Source: Methylobacterium sp. WSM2598
GTDB lineage: Bacteria; Pseudomonadota; Alphaproteobacteria; Rhizobiales; Beijerinckiaceae
Length of the DNA stretch: 64,000 nt
Direction of reading: 5' to 3'
NCBI RefSeq assembly: GCF_000379105.1
Contig: NZ_KB900609.1
Location: forward strand, 4,137,557-4,201,556
Position 1 is the first letter of the stretch; the number at the start of each line of letters is the position of its first letter. The translations under genes and the position numbers were made by a program. A model generated the notes under the pieces. That model searched no databases. It saw nothing but the letters and a program-made list of their open reading frames with translations, and was not told the DNA's origin. Below, one piece after another: positions 8,031 to 17,729 of this stretch.

Positions 8031-9710
8031 TCAGGTCGCCCGCCCGCGCTCCCGCAGCGCCGTGAGGGTGGTGGTCGGGGTGATCGCCTCGGGGTCGATC
8101 GGGCAGTGCAGGATCGCCGGCAGGCCCGAGGCGCGGGCGCGGGCGAGGGCTTCGGGGAAGTCCTCGGTCCGGGTCACCCGCTCGCCGTAGCCGCCGAAGG
8201 CCGTCGCGTAGGCGGCGAAATCCGGGTTGCGCAGGCTCGTGCCCGAGACGCGGCCCGGGTATTCCCGCTCCTGGTGCATCCGGATCGTGCCGTACATGCC
8301 GTTGTCGACGAGGATGACCAGGATCGGCAGGCCGTACTGCACGGCGGTGGCGAAGTCCTGCCCGTTCATCAGGAAGTCGCCGTCGCCCGACACCGCCACC
8401 ACGGTGCGCTCCGGCCGCAGGCGCTTGGCCGCCACCGCGGCCGGGACGCCGTAGCCCATCGAGCCCGAGGTCGGGGCGAGTTGCCCGTCGAAGGCCCGGA
8501 AGGGCCAGAAGCGGTGCACCCAGGTGGCGAAGTTGCCGGCCCCGTTGCACAGGATCGCGTCGGCGGGCAGCACCTCGCGCAGATGCGCCATCACGCCGCC
8601 CATCTGGAGGTCGCCCGGGGTGGCGACGCGGGCGGGATCGCTCCAGGCGAGGTAGGACGCGTGCGCCTCGTCGGTCCCCTCCGCCCAGGGCAGCCGGGCG
8701 GGCGGCTGCACGGTCTCGATCGCCGCCGCGAAGGCGGCGGGGGTCGCGTTGACGGCGAGGTGCGGCCGGTAGACCCGGCCGAGCTCCTCGGGATCCGGAT
8801 GCACGTGGACGAGGCGCTGGCGCGGCCCGGGAATGTCGAGCAGGCTGTAGCCCTGCGAGGGGATCTCGCCGAGGCGCCCGCCCACCAGGAGCAGGAGGTC
8901 GGCCTCCCGGATGCGGGCGAGGAGCCGCGGATTCGCGCCGAGCCCGAGATCGCCCGCGTAGCTCGGGTGGTCGGCCGGGAACAGCCCCTGGCGGCGGAAC
9001 GAGCAGGCGACGGGCAGGCGGAACAGGCCGGCGAAGCGCGCGAGGCGCCGCACGGCCGCCTCGCTCCAGCGGCTGCCGCCGAGGAGCGCGAGGGGCCGCT
9101 CGGCCTCGCCGAGGAGCCGCTGCAGCGCCACCATCTGGGCCAGCGCCGGATGGGTCTCAGTCGGCGCGTAGGGCGGCGCGTCCGCCACCGCGGCGGTGGC
9201 GGTGAGCACGTCCTCCGGCAGGGCCACCACGACCGGGCCGGGCCGGCCCGCCGTGGCGACGTGGAAGGCGCGGGAGATCAGTTCCGGCAGGCGGGCCGGG
9301 TCCTCGACCTCGGTTACCCACTTGGCCACCGTGCCGAACACCGCCCGGTAATCGATCTCCTGGAAGGCCTCGCGCTCGCGCGCGCCGCGCTCGACCTGGC
9401 CGACGAACAGGATCAGCGGCGTCGAATCCTGGCGCGCCACGTGCAGGCCGGGCGCCGCGTTCATGGCGCCGGGGCCCCGGGTGACGAAGCAGATGCCGGG
9501 CTCGCCCGTGAGCTTGCCGGCCGCCTCGGCCATCATGGCGGCGGAGCCCTCCTGGCGGCAGACGGTGAGGCGGATCGCGGCGTCGTGGAGCGCGTCGAGC
9601 ACCGCGAGGTAGCTCTCGCCCGGCACGCAGAAGGCGTCCCGCACCCCGTGCACGAGGAGCTGATCGACGAGGATCCGGCCGCCGGAGCGGGGCGTGGCGC
9701 TGTCAGGCAT
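8031..9710 (-). CDS. Thiamine diphosphate-dependent enzyme, acetolactate synthase-like
   Basis: 559 residues in the three-domain ThDP layout: pyrimidine-binding domain with the activating glutamate (Glu54 in TVCRQEGSAAMMAEAAG), a central domain, and a diphosphate-binding domain with GDGDFLMNGQDFATAVQ and VDNGMYGTIRMHQ, the GDG-to-N metal motif. ThDP and Mg2+ binding are therefore intact. It belongs to the broad group annotated acetolactate synthase large subunit-like, but no small regulatory subunit gene is adjacent, so a catabolic decarboxylase or carboligase is as likely. A CoA-transferase lies 59 bp upstream on the same strand; a pathway that activates an acid and cleaves a 2-oxo or acyl-CoA product is possible. 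ATG at 9710. Confidence 0.82.
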   Translation of the reverse strand: MPDSATPRSGGRILVDQLLVHGVRDAFCVPGESYLAVLDALHDAAIRLTVCRQEGSAAMMAEAAGKLTGEPGICFVTRGPGAMNAAPGLHVARQDSTPLILFVGQVERGAREREAFQEIDYRAVFGTVAKWVTEVEDPARLPELISRAFHVATAGRPGPVVVALPEDVLTATAAVADAPPYAPTETHPALAQMVALQRLLGEAERPLALLGGSRWSEAAVRRLARFAGLFRLPVACSFRRQGLFPADHPSYAGDLGLGANPRLLARIREADLLLLVGGRLGEIPSQGYSLLDIPGPRQRLVHVHPDPEELGRVYRPHLAVNATPAAFAAAIETVQPPARLPWAEGTDEAHASYLAWSDPARVATPGDLQMGGVMAHLREVLPADAILCNGAGNFATWVHRFWPFRAFDGQLAPTSGSMGYGVPAAVAAKRLRPERTVVAVSGDGDFLMNGQDFATAVQYGLPILVILVDNGMYGTIRMHQEREYPGRVSGTSLRNPDFAAYATAFGGYGERVTRTEDFPEALARARASGLPAILHCPIDPEAITPTTTLTALRERGRAT

Positions 9711-9769
9711 CGCGTGGCTCTCCTGTCCCGATCCCGCCGGATCGCACGGGCGGCGGCCCGCCGGAAGGG

Positions 9770-10942
9770 TCACCCGCTCCAGGCCGGGTCGTCGAGGACG
9801 CTCTGCGTGTGATCCCCCACCTGCGGCGAGGCGGCGTCCGCCACCATGGGCACGCCGTCGATCACGATCGGCGAGCGCACGCTCGGCACGTGGCCGCCCT
9901 TGGCGCGCGGCTCGGGCAGGTCGACCCGCAGGCCCCGGTGCCGCACCTGGGGGTCGGCGAAGACCTCCGCGAGGTCGTTGATCGGCCCGACCGGCACGTT
10001 GACGGCGGTGAGCCGCGCCAGCAGCTCCGCCTTCGGGTGGCGGCTGGTCTCGGCGGCGATCAGCGGGATCAGCACGGCCCGGTTCGTCACCCGCGCCGGG
10101 TTGGTGGCGTAGGCGGGGTCCCGGTGCCACGCGGTGCCGAGCACGCCGCAGAGCTTGGCGAATTGCCCGTCATTGCCGCAGGCCACGATGACGTGGCCGT
10201 CGGCGGCCGGGAAGACCTGGTAGGGCACGATGCTGATGTGCTCGTTGCCCATCCGCGGCGGCAGCTGGCCCGAGACGAGGTAGACCAGCGCCTGGTTGCC
10301 GAGCACCGAGACCTGGGTGTCGAGCAGCGCCATGTCGACGTGGCAGCCCTTGCCGGTGGCGTGGCGGCCCTGGAGGGCGGCGAGGATCGCCGTCGCCCCG
10401 TAGACGCCCGTGAACACGTCCGCGAAGGCGACCGCGGTCTTCACCGGCTCGCCCGCGGGCTCGCCGGTGAGCGACATGATCCCGCCGAGGCCCTGGATCA
10501 TGAAGTCGTAGCCGGCGCGCGGCGCGTAGGGTCCGTCCTGGCCGAAGCCGGTCACCGAGCAGGTGATGAGGCGAGGGTTGAGCGCCCGCAGGCTCTCGTG
10601 GTCGAGCCCGTACTTCCTGAGGCCGCCGACCTTGAAGTTCTCGATCATCACGTCGGCATGGGCGGCGAGCCGGCGCACCACGGCGCGGCCCTCCTCGGTC
10701 TCGAAATCCGCCGCGACCGAGCGCTTGCCGCGATTCGTCGAGTGGAAGTAGGAGGCCGAGAGGGTGCCGCCCTCCGCCGCCTCCACGAAGGGCGGGCCCC
10801 AGGCGCGGGTGTCGTCCCCGACCCCCGGCCGTTCGACCTTGACGACGTCGGCCCCGAGATCCGCCAGGAGCTGGCCGATCCAGGGCCCGGCGAGGATGCG
10901 GGCGAGTTCGAGCACCCTGATTCCCGCGAGCGGCTTGTGCAC
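9770..10942 (-). CDS. CaiB/BaiF (type III) CoA-transferase, SUGCT-like
   Basis: 390 residues, cytoplasmic. The type III CoA-transferase fold is clear: LAGIRVLELARILAGPW, ADLGADVVKVERPGVGDDTR, the SVTGFGQDGPYAPRAGYDF segment and VDMALLDTQVSVLGNQA, which contains the candidate catalytic aspartate. The GDDTRAWGPPFV and GNEHISIVPYQVF stretches align best with succinate-hydroxymethylglutarate/glutarate CoA-transferases (SUGCT, family knowledge) rather than formyl-CoA transferase. Together with gcdH in this window, transfer of CoA to glutarate is the favoured role, though only inferred. ATG at 10942 follows GGAGG. It is probably co-transcribed with the ThDP enzyme downstream. Confidence 0.85.
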   Translation of the reverse strand: MHKPLAGIRVLELARILAGPWIGQLLADLGADVVKVERPGVGDDTRAWGPPFVEAAEGGTLSASYFHSTNRGKRSVAADFETEEGRAVVRRLAAHADVMIENFKVGGLRKYGLDHESLRALNPRLITCSVTGFGQDGPYAPRAGYDFMIQGLGGIMSLTGEPAGEPVKTAVAFADVFTGVYGATAILAALQGRHATGKGCHVDMALLDTQVSVLGNQALVYLVSGQLPPRMGNEHISIVPYQVFPAADGHVIVACGNDGQFAKLCGVLGTAWHRDPAYATNPARVTNRAVLIPLIAAETSRHPKAELLARLTAVNVPVGPINDLAEVFADPQVRHRGLRVDLPEPRAKGGHVPSVRSPIVIDGVPMVADAASPQVGDHTQSVLDDPAWSG

Positions 10943-10999
10943 GGAACCTCCTTGGAGGGGGCCTCACGCGGCCTCGTGGCGGCCGGGACGAGCCGGCCT

Positions 11000-11153
11000 T
11001 CTAGCGCATTTCCCGCCGAAGGGGATGCCGGTTCGGCGCAGGACATGCGGCACGATCGAGGAGCTGGAGCAGCGCCCGATGGCACCGTGATCGGGCGCTG
11101 CTCCACGCATCATTCGCCGAAACGGTCACCGGTTCGGCGCAAGAGGTGATGCG
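11000..11153. repeat. R2 dispersed repeat with 15-bp hairpin
   Basis: Begins CTAGCGCATTTCCCGCCGAA, then GATGCCGGTTCGGCGCAGGA and CATGCGGCACGATCGAG, matching the consensus order seen at 48.9 kb. A perfect hairpin follows with arms GGAGCAGCGCCCGAT (11066-11080) and its complement at 11090-11104. A second half-site with GGTCACCGGTTCGGCGCAAG lies to the right. Confidence 0.7.
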
Positions 11154-11331
11154 AGGCCAAGACCCTCAGCGGACCCGCAGGGAGCAGGTCTGCCGAGGGC
11201 ATCGGGCGGGCCGCGCAACTGGACCGCGCTCAGCCCGGATCTGGTCCAGGCTGTGGACGGCTCGCCAGTCGCCATGCCGCGCGCGACATCCCGCGGCTCC
11301 GGCCAAACGCTCGGCTCAAGAGCGGCTCAAG

Positions 11332-11376
11332 AGCGCTTGGCCCAACAGCGCTTGGCCCAACAGCGCTTGGCCCAAC
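11332..11376. repeat. 15-bp tandem repeat, three copies
   Basis: AGCGCTTGGCCCAAC repeated three times without mismatch in non-coding DNA, immediately preceded by two copies of an 11-bp unit. Unit length matches the other tandem repeats in this window. Confidence 0.9.
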
Positions 11377-11536
11377 CATGATGCCCGGCCGGATCGGCCG
11401 CAACCCGCCGCGTCTTGGCCAGGACGGCCATCGCGTCCTTGACCGGCATGCGCGCCGACGCCTTGCCGGCCGCCGGAGAGGCAATCATGCGCAACGCCCG
11501 GTCACGCGCGGCGGCGGATCCGTCGATCCTCCCCGG

Positions 11537-12598
<1,062 letters not shown>

Positions 12599-12621
12599 TC
12601 CGGGATCCGTTGCTCGCAGGG

Positions 12622-13464
12622 CTACTTCTCGGTCTCGACGAGCCCGCGCACGAACAGCCGCTGCATGCCGACCACCACCGCCACCGGGGGCAGCATGGCG
12701 AGCATCGCGGTGGCCATCACGACCTGCCACTCGGTGAGCTGGTCGGTGATCGTGGTCATCTTGCGCAGGCCGATCACCACCGTCTGCATGTCGTCGCGGG
12801 TCGTGACCAGGATGGGCCAGAGGTACTGGTTCCAGCCGTAAATGAAGAGGATCACGAAGAGCGCCGCCGTGGTGGTGCGCGAGAGCGGCAGCAGCGTGTC
12901 GATGAAGAACCGCACCGGCCCCGCCCCGTCGATGCGCGAGGCCTCCACCAGCTCGTTCGGCACGGTCAGGAAGAACTGCCGGTAGAGCAGGGTCGCGGTG
13001 GCCGAGGCGATCAGCGGCAGGGCCAGACCCGCGTAGCTGTCGAGCAGGTGGAGATCCGCCGCGACCTTGTAGGTCGGGTAGATCCGCACCTCGACGGGCA
13101 GCATCAGGGTGACGAAGATCAGCCAGAAGGCGGTCTGCCGGAGCGGGAAGCGAAAGTAGATCAGCCCGTAGGCCGAGAGCAGCGAGATCACGATCTTGCC
13201 CGCCGCGATGGCCAGCGCGGTGATCAGGCTGTTGAGGAGCATGGTCGCGACCGGCGCGCCCGCGAGCCCCGATTCCGTCAGCGCCCTGCGGTAGTTCTCG
13301 GCCGCGTGGAGGCCCGGCCAGAGGGGCATCTGGCCGTTCGCCACGGTGGCGCCGTCATGCGTCGAGGCGACGAAGGCGAGGTAGACCGGGAAGGCCACGA
13401 TGGCGACCCCGATCCACAGCACGAGGTGCGGGACGAGCGTGCCGAAACGGCGGTTCTCGACCAT
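12622..13464 (-). CDS. ugpE: sn-glycerol-3-phosphate ABC transporter permease UgpE
   Basis: 280 residues, equal to the family length. Inner-membrane permease with six predicted helices and strong identity blocks with UgpE: MVENRRFG at the start, FVTLMLPVEVRIYPTYKV, DSYAGLALPLIASATATLL, the EAA loop VEASRIDGAGPVRFF, IYGWNQYLWPILVTT and the terminal RLFVRGLVETEK. It pairs with UgpA. It begins 6 bp after the PfkB kinase stop, so the kinase, ugpE and ugpC form one operon. No ugpA lies upstream, as it would in a canonical ugp operon. Confidence 0.94.
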   Translation of the reverse strand: MVENRRFGTLVPHLVLWIGVAIVAFPVYLAFVASTHDGATVANGQMPLWPGLHAAENYRRALTESGLAGAPVATMLLNSLITALAIAAGKIVISLLSAYGLIYFRFPLRQTAFWLIFVTLMLPVEVRIYPTYKVAADLHLLDSYAGLALPLIASATATLLYRQFFLTVPNELVEASRIDGAGPVRFFIDTLLPLSRTTTAALFVILFIYGWNQYLWPILVTTRDDMQTVVIGLRKMTTITDQLTEWQVVMATAMLAMLPPVAVVVGMQRLFVRGLVETEK

Positions 13465-13470
13465 CCCGGC

Positions 13471-14466
13471 TCAGAGGCCTTCCTGGGCGGCGAGGGCCCT
13501 GAGGTCGGTCTGGGGCCGCGCGCCGATGTGCTGGATCACCTCGGCGGCCGCGATCGCCCCGAGGCGCGCGCAATCCACGTGGTCGAGGTCGCGGGCGAGG
13601 CCGGCGAGGAAGCCCGCCGCGAAGAGGTCGCCCGCCCCGGTCGTGTCGACGAGATCGCGGATCGGCGAGGCCGGCACCGCCCGGGTCTCGCCGCGGGTGA
13701 CGACCAGCGCCCCCTCGGAGGAGCGGGTGACGACGCCGAGGAGCCCCGCCTCCTCGCGCAGGGCCGAGAGGGCCGCCTCGGCATTGGCGGTCTGGTAGAG
13801 GCTCTTCAGCTCGTGGATGTTGGCGAAGAGGATGTCGAGGCTGCCGTCCCGGATCAGGCCGAGGAACTCGTCGCGGTAGCGGTCGACGCAGAACGCGTCC
13901 GACAGGGTGAGCGCGACCCTGTTGCCGGCCTGGTGGGCGAGGGTCGCCGCCTTGCGGAAGGCGTCCTTGGCGGCGGGCGGATCCCACAGGTAGCCTTCGA
14001 GGTAGACGAAGCGGGCGCTGCCGGCGGTCGCCTCGTCCACGTCCGCGGCGGTGAGGCCCTGGCAGGCGCCCAGATAGGTGTTCATGGTGCGCTCGCCGTC
14101 CGGCGTGACCAGGACGAAGCAGCGCGCCGTGGCCGGGCCCTCGCTCGTCGGCGCCACGTCGAAGCGCACGCCGGTGGCGGTGAGGTCGTGCCGGAACAGG
14201 CGGCCGAGCTCGTCGTCCCGCACCTTGCCGACGAAGCCGGTGCGCGCGCCGAGCTGGGCGGCGCCGACCGCCGTGTTGGCGCCCGAGCCGCCCGACACGA
14301 TGGTCGCCGGCCCCATGACGCCGAACAGGTGCTCGGCCCGCGCCTCGTCGATGAGCTGCATCGCGCCCTTGTGGACGGATTCGCGCACCAGGAAGGCCTC
14401 GTCGGTCCGGGCGATGATGTCCACGATGGCGTTGCCGAGGACGAGCAGGTCGAGCGGAGCGGTCAT
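13471..14466 (-). CDS. PfkB-family carbohydrate/adenosine kinase
   Basis: 331 residues, ribokinase fold. The glycine-rich N-terminal motif VSGGSGANTAVGAAQLGA and the C-terminal anion-hole and catalytic motif DLVDTTGAGDLFAAGFLAG are intact, so phosphotransfer is expected. The sequence resembles proteins annotated adenosine kinase in Hyphomicrobiales. The alternative is a sugar kinase, which would suit its position as the first gene of an operon with ugpE-ugpC, but substrate residues cannot be assigned by eye. The ATG at 14466 gives a normal family N-terminus (LDLLVLGNAIVDIIA). Confidence 0.82.
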   Translation of the reverse strand: MTAPLDLLVLGNAIVDIIARTDEAFLVRESVHKGAMQLIDEARAEHLFGVMGPATIVSGGSGANTAVGAAQLGARTGFVGKVRDDELGRLFRHDLTATGVRFDVAPTSEGPATARCFVLVTPDGERTMNTYLGACQGLTAADVDEATAGSARFVYLEGYLWDPPAAKDAFRKAATLAHQAGNRVALTLSDAFCVDRYRDEFLGLIRDGSLDILFANIHELKSLYQTANAEAALSALREEAGLLGVVTRSSEGALVVTRGETRAVPASPIRDLVDTTGAGDLFAAGFLAGLARDLDHVDCARLGAIAAAEVIQHIGARPQTDLRALAAQEGL

Positions 14467-14539
14467 GCGGCAACCCGGCGGGAGGGATCCTGGCCCGGCC
14501 TCTCGCATCCGCGGCCGGCAGGGTCAAGGTGCGGGGTCC

Positions 14540-14832
14540 TCAGCGCGCGGCGAGGAGATCCGCCACCGCGAGCGTCAGGCCGGGCGGGTCGAGGCGCAGG
14601 GTCCCGCGCGGGCAGATGCGGGTCTCGATCACGGACTCACCCCGCCGGCGATGCAGCACTAAGGCCGCGCCGGGTGTCGACGACGAGGTCATGCGCGACG
14701 CTCGGCAGCGCGAAGTCGCCGACGAGCTTCCGAGAGGTCGACGCGCCGCGTCCCGGGAGAGGGGATCTCGACCACGATGACGGGGGCCAGGAACTCGTCG
14801 ACCGTCATGCGAGGCTTCGGGTTCGGGTCCAT
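14540..14832 (-). pseudogene. Decayed Uma2-family nuclease copy
   Basis: Reading the minus strand from the ATG at 14832 gives MDPNPKPRMTVDEFLA joined directly to PVIVVEIPSPGTRRVD, then a frameshifted tail that stops early. The intact neighbour starts MDPQRTRRMTVDEFLAW and has APVIVVEVLSPGTRRFD about 85 residues later, so this copy has lost the middle of the gene by an in-frame deletion. Further 3' sequence (about 14540-14660) still matches the end of the neighbour at the DNA level (GATGCGGGTCTCGATC in both). It is a tandem duplicate that has decayed. Confidence 0.8.
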
Positions 14833-14839
14833 GGCGTCG

Positions 14840-15385
14840 TCAGGATCGCGCGAAGAGCACGTCGAGCGGGAGATCGACGCCCGGAGGATCGAGGTGAAGC
14901 AGACCCGTCGCCACGATGCGGGTCTCGATCGCCTCGGCGGCCCGTCGGTGGTGGATGACCCGCCGACGATCAGGATCGACCAGCAGGTAATGGTGCAGGC
15001 TCGGCAGGCGGAAATATTCCACGAGTTTGCCCCGCTCGTCGAAGCGCCGCGTCCCCGGGGAGAGCACCTCCACGACGATGACGGGCGCGCGCACCTCGAC
15101 GGCGTGCGGGTCCAGGGGGCCTTCGCAGGTGACGAGCGCGTCCGGCTCGTAGGCCGTGTGCTCGTCGATCCGCACCGTCATCCCGTCCGGCAGCATCTCG
15201 CAGGGATGTCCGGCCAAGCCGGCATCGAGCGCCTTCTGGACCGCGAATTTGAGGCGCGCGTGCTGCACCCGCTCGGGCGCCATGGCGACGACCTCGCCGC
15301 CGACGAGTTCGTGCCGGCCGGGCGCCGTCTCGCTCCAGGCCAGGAACTCGTCGACCGTCATGCGGCGTGTGCGCTGCGGGTCCAT
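14840..15385 (-). CDS. Uma2-family (DUF820) putative PD-(D/E)XK nuclease
   Basis: 181 residues. N-terminal MTVDEFLAWSETAPGRHELVGG is the standard Uma2 opening; the core YEPDALVT with VIVVEVLSPGTRRFD and the EYFRLPSLHHYLLVDPDRR segment supply the acidic and E-x-L/K pattern of this restriction-endonuclease-like fold. Uma2 proteins are numerous in cyanobacteria, actinobacteria and Methylobacterium, and their function is not established. A decayed tandem copy lies directly downstream. ATG at 15385; the ATG in front of TVDEFL is an alternative start nine codons in. Confidence 0.88.
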   Translation of the reverse strand: MDPQRTRRMTVDEFLAWSETAPGRHELVGGEVVAMAPERVQHARLKFAVQKALDAGLAGHPCEMLPDGMTVRIDEHTAYEPDALVTCEGPLDPHAVEVRAPVIVVEVLSPGTRRFDERGKLVEYFRLPSLHHYLLVDPDRRRVIHHRRAAEAIETRIVATGLLHLDPPGVDLPLDVLFARS

Positions 15386-15408
15386 GGCTCCAGCCTAGCA
15401 CGGAGGCC

Positions 15409-15732
15409 CTATTGCAGGGACTTCATCTCGCACGCGGCGTAGGCGGCGCTGGCATCCAGGTAGGCCCTGAGCTTGCCCGCGTAGGCCTCGGCGCTCGCCC
15501 GGTAGGCGGGCAATTTGGCGTTGTAGGCCTTCACCGCATCGTTGAACGCGTAGGCCTCGAAGCCGGGGCAGCCCGCCTTGACGGACAGGCAGGCGGGCTT
15601 CTCCGGCAGGGCCGGCTTCTGCGGCTTCTCGCTCGCCGCGGGCGGCGTCGGCGGCGTGCAGGCGGCGCGGGCCGGACCGGAGGCGGCGAGCGCGAGCAGG
15701 ATCGCGGCGAGGCCGGGGTGGAACAGGCGCAA
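15409..15732 (-). CDS. Small exported protein of unknown function
   Basis: 107 residues from a TTG start at 15732 that follows GGAG by six bases; no ATG is available. A Sec signal peptide (LAAILLALAASGPARAA) is followed by a Pro/Lys-rich linker (PPAASEKPQKPALPEKPA) and a helical Ala/Tyr-rich domain. The mature part has four cysteines, at CTPP, ACLS, GCPG and ACEM, suited to two disulfides in the periplasm. I do not recognise the family. It lies 23 bp upstream of the Uma2 gene on the same strand. Confidence 0.65.
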   Translation of the reverse strand: MRLFHPGLAAILLALAASGPARAACTPPTPPAASEKPQKPALPEKPACLSVKAGCPGFEAYAFNDAVKAYNAKLPAYRASAEAYAGKLRAYLDASAAYAACEMKSLQ

Positions 15733-15882
15733 CGGGGTCTCCTCGCTCGGGATCCGCGGCGGACCGGGCCGCTTCGGGCCTCACGCCATCGTGTGATCGC
15801 CCGCGCGGCAGGAGCGTAACCGAGTCCCCATCTGGCACGAAGTCCACCTCGTCACGCGTCCCTCCCCTTCCTCCGGTCCCGC

Positions 15883-16770
15883 ATGCTCGCTCTTCCCTGG
15901 CTCGACCGCACCGGCCGCCTGTCCCGGCTCAAGCTCGCGACGTTCCTGGCGACGCTCGGCCCCGGGCTCGCCTACGCGGCGGCCTACGGCCTCGACCGGC
16001 TCGGCGCCAAGCCCCTCACCGCCTTCCTGCACGCGATGGGCGACTGGACGATCTACTGGCTGGTCGCCTCGCTCGCCGTGACGCCGCTGCGCCGCGTGGC
16101 GGACTGGCCGAGGCTGATCCTGGTGCGGAGGATGCTCGGCCTCGCGGCCCTCGCCTACGCGGTGATTCACCTCCTCCTCTACGCGGCCGACCTGAAGTTC
16201 GACCTCGCGCGGGTCGCGGCCGAGATCGTGACGCGCATCTACCTCGCCATCGGCTTTTCGGCGCTCCTCGGGCTCGTCCTGCTCGGCGCCACCTCGACGG
16301 ACGCCATGATCCGCCGCCTCGGGCGGACCTGGACCCGGCTGCACCGCCTCGTCTACGGGATCGCCGCGCTCGGCCTGTTCCACTACTTCCTGCAGTCGAA
16401 GATCGACGTCTCGAAGCCGGTCTTCTGGAGCGGGCTCTTTCTCGCCCTGATGGGCTGGCGGCTGATGCAGCACCGCCGCATCGCCACCACCCCGCTCACC
16501 CTGGCGGGGCTGGCCGCCGCGTCCGGACTCGCCACCGCGGCGCTCGAGACCGCGTGGTACGCGCTCGCCACCGGGGTGCCGGCCGGCGCGGTGCTCGCGG
16601 CGAATCTCGACTTCTCCTACGACGTGCGGCCGGCCTGGTGGGTGCTCGGCACCGTGGCGCTCGCCGTGCCGCTCAACCTCCTGCGCGGGCGCGGCGAGCG
16701 GGCCCCCGCCGCGCGCCGGGCCGACGCGATCCGGCGCCCCGCCGAGCCGGTCGTCGCCGCGGAGCCGTGA
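15883..16770 (+). CDS. msrQ: MsrQ/YedZ-like heme-binding membrane protein
   Basis: 295 residues with six or more membrane helices of the ferric-reductase-like family. MsrQ passes quinone-derived electrons to the periplasmic methionine sulfoxide reductase MsrP. Supporting segments are GDWTIYWLVASLAVTPLRR, VRRMLGLAALAYAVIHLLLY (a conserved heme His) and RLHRLVYGIAALGLFHYFLQ (further heme His residues). The C-terminal 90 residues extend beyond the roughly 210-residue enterobacterial protein and add two or so helices, common in alphaproteobacterial versions. No msrP is adjacent, so the partner must be encoded elsewhere or the role differs. Confidence 0.82.
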   Translation: MLALPWLDRTGRLSRLKLATFLATLGPGLAYAAAYGLDRLGAKPLTAFLHAMGDWTIYWLVASLAVTPLRRVADWPRLILVRRMLGLAALAYAVIHLLLYAADLKFDLARVAAEIVTRIYLAIGFSALLGLVLLGATSTDAMIRRLGRTWTRLHRLVYGIAALGLFHYFLQSKIDVSKPVFWSGLFLALMGWRLMQHRRIATTPLTLAGLAAASGLATAALETAWYALATGVPAGAVLAANLDFSYDVRPAWWVLGTVALAVPLNLLRGRGERAPAARRADAIRRPAEPVVAAEP

Positions 16771-16783
16771 CGGGCGCGCCGGC

Positions 16784-17197
16784 TCAGGCGCTCGCCCGGC
16801 GCGCGTCGCCGCGGCGCAGGAAGCCGGGGAGGAAGCCGCCCGCCCCGCCGAGGGAGGCGGCCTCCTGCGCCTCGCCCACCTCGATGGCGCAGGTCCACAA
16901 TCGCCAGGGCGCCGCCAGCGGGAGGAAATCCGCCTCGTCCAGGATCCAGGACGCCGTCCCGCTCGGCTCGACCAGGAGGCGGAAGGGGACCGCGCCGGCC
17001 GGGCCCAGCAGCACGACCGAGAGGATGTTGCGGCCCGGATGCAGCCAGCGCGTCGCGTCGAAGGTGAAGCCGTCCTCGCTGCTCGGAAATTCGGTCAGTG
17101 CAGGTTGCGTCAGCGCAAAAGTATTGAGGCTCACGATCGCGCGGTCGCCTGCACCGGACAAAGTCAAATGCAGCCTCTCTCCGATGCGCAATCGCAT
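16784..17197 (-). CDS. Hypothetical protein, predicted beta-rich
   Basis: 137 residues, no signal peptide or membrane helix. The pattern (LRIGERLHLTLSGAGDRAIV, FDATRWLHPGRNILSVVLLG, PFRLLVEPSG, WRLWTCAIEVGEAQ) alternates strands and resembles a small beta-sandwich, ending in a basic tail. I do not recognise the family. Codon bias weakens toward the 5' end, where the DNA becomes relatively A+T-rich. It is convergent with the msrQ-like gene, ending 13 bp from it. It looks like a real gene because frame, composition and a GAGGG ahead of the ATG agree. Confidence 0.55.
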   Translation of the reverse strand: MRLRIGERLHLTLSGAGDRAIVSLNTFALTQPALTEFPSSEDGFTFDATRWLHPGRNILSVVLLGPAGAVPFRLLVEPSGTASWILDEADFLPLAAPWRLWTCAIEVGEAQEAASLGGAGGFLPGFLRRGDARRASA

Positions 17198-17729
17198 GTC
17201 GCCCTCGGCCAGCAGCTCAAATCATCGTTTACATCGGCGATGCTTGCTGCTTCGCGGCCGCGTTGCAAGATGAACAATGTGTGAACATTCCGTTTACAGC
17301 ACTCGCACAATTTTCGGTTGTTATCTCTACAGCCCCTCTCTGTAACGTGCACAGGTTATTGTTTTCGGGGCAATCGCATTTGATGCAATCCGAAGCGTTG
17401 CCGGACGATCACCGCGCGCCGGCGAGGCAGGATCGGGCTTCCGCGAGCGTTCCGAGGGCCTTGCTGCGGAATGATGGCGCCCCGCGCGCCGGGCCGGATG
17501 CCTCGCCGGGCGCCGGCTCTGCATCGGCGGCGCGGCCCGTCCCCGCCCCTGCCGCTGCGTCCGGCGCCGCCTGCCCCTGGGGCGCCGGGGAGCGGCGCCG
17601 GTCGGCGCTGCAACCGGGCGGCGGGGCCCGCGCAGCACCCTCGCTTCTTGACCGCAACCGCCCTATAAGCGCGGCTCCATCCCCGGGGCCCACCCGTGAC
17701 CCTTCAGGAGAGGTGTGCAGGAGAGACCA
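17198..17729. other. Intergenic region with A+T-rich stretch upstream of DAHP synthase
   Basis: About 532 bp with no supported gene. 17215-17400 is clearly less GC-rich than the surroundings (for example TTTTCGGTTGTTATCTC) and probably holds the divergent promoters. The 3' part is GC-rich leader DNA ending in two AGGAG-like sites before the ATG at 17730. I looked for an attenuator peptide with aromatic codons and saw none. Confidence 0.5.

Larger units (their letters stand above)
10943..11536. other. Repeat-rich intergenic region
   Basis: About 594 bp without a gene I can support. It holds an R2-type repeat (about 11000-11153) with a 15-bp-arm hairpin, an 11-bp duplication (GGCTCAAGAGC twice, about 11313-11334), a three-copy 15-bp tandem repeat, and otherwise unremarkable GC-rich DNA. 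Short frames here have no domain or ribosome-binding support. Confidence 0.6.

Noticed and set aside
8031..10942. Oxalate degradation pair (oxalyl-CoA decarboxylase plus formyl-CoA transferase)
   Set aside because: The ThDP enzyme does not show the oxalyl-CoA decarboxylase sequence blocks and the transferase looks SUGCT-like, so I did not use the oxc/frc names.
11332..11376. Tandem repeat array considered as CRISPR
   Set aside because: Units are 15 bp, directly adjacent with no spacers, and no cas genes are present; the same applies to the other tandem arrays.
17198..17729. Attenuator or riboswitch ahead of DAHP synthase
   Set aside because: No leader peptide rich in aromatic codons and no recognisable aptamer or terminator pair could be found by eye.
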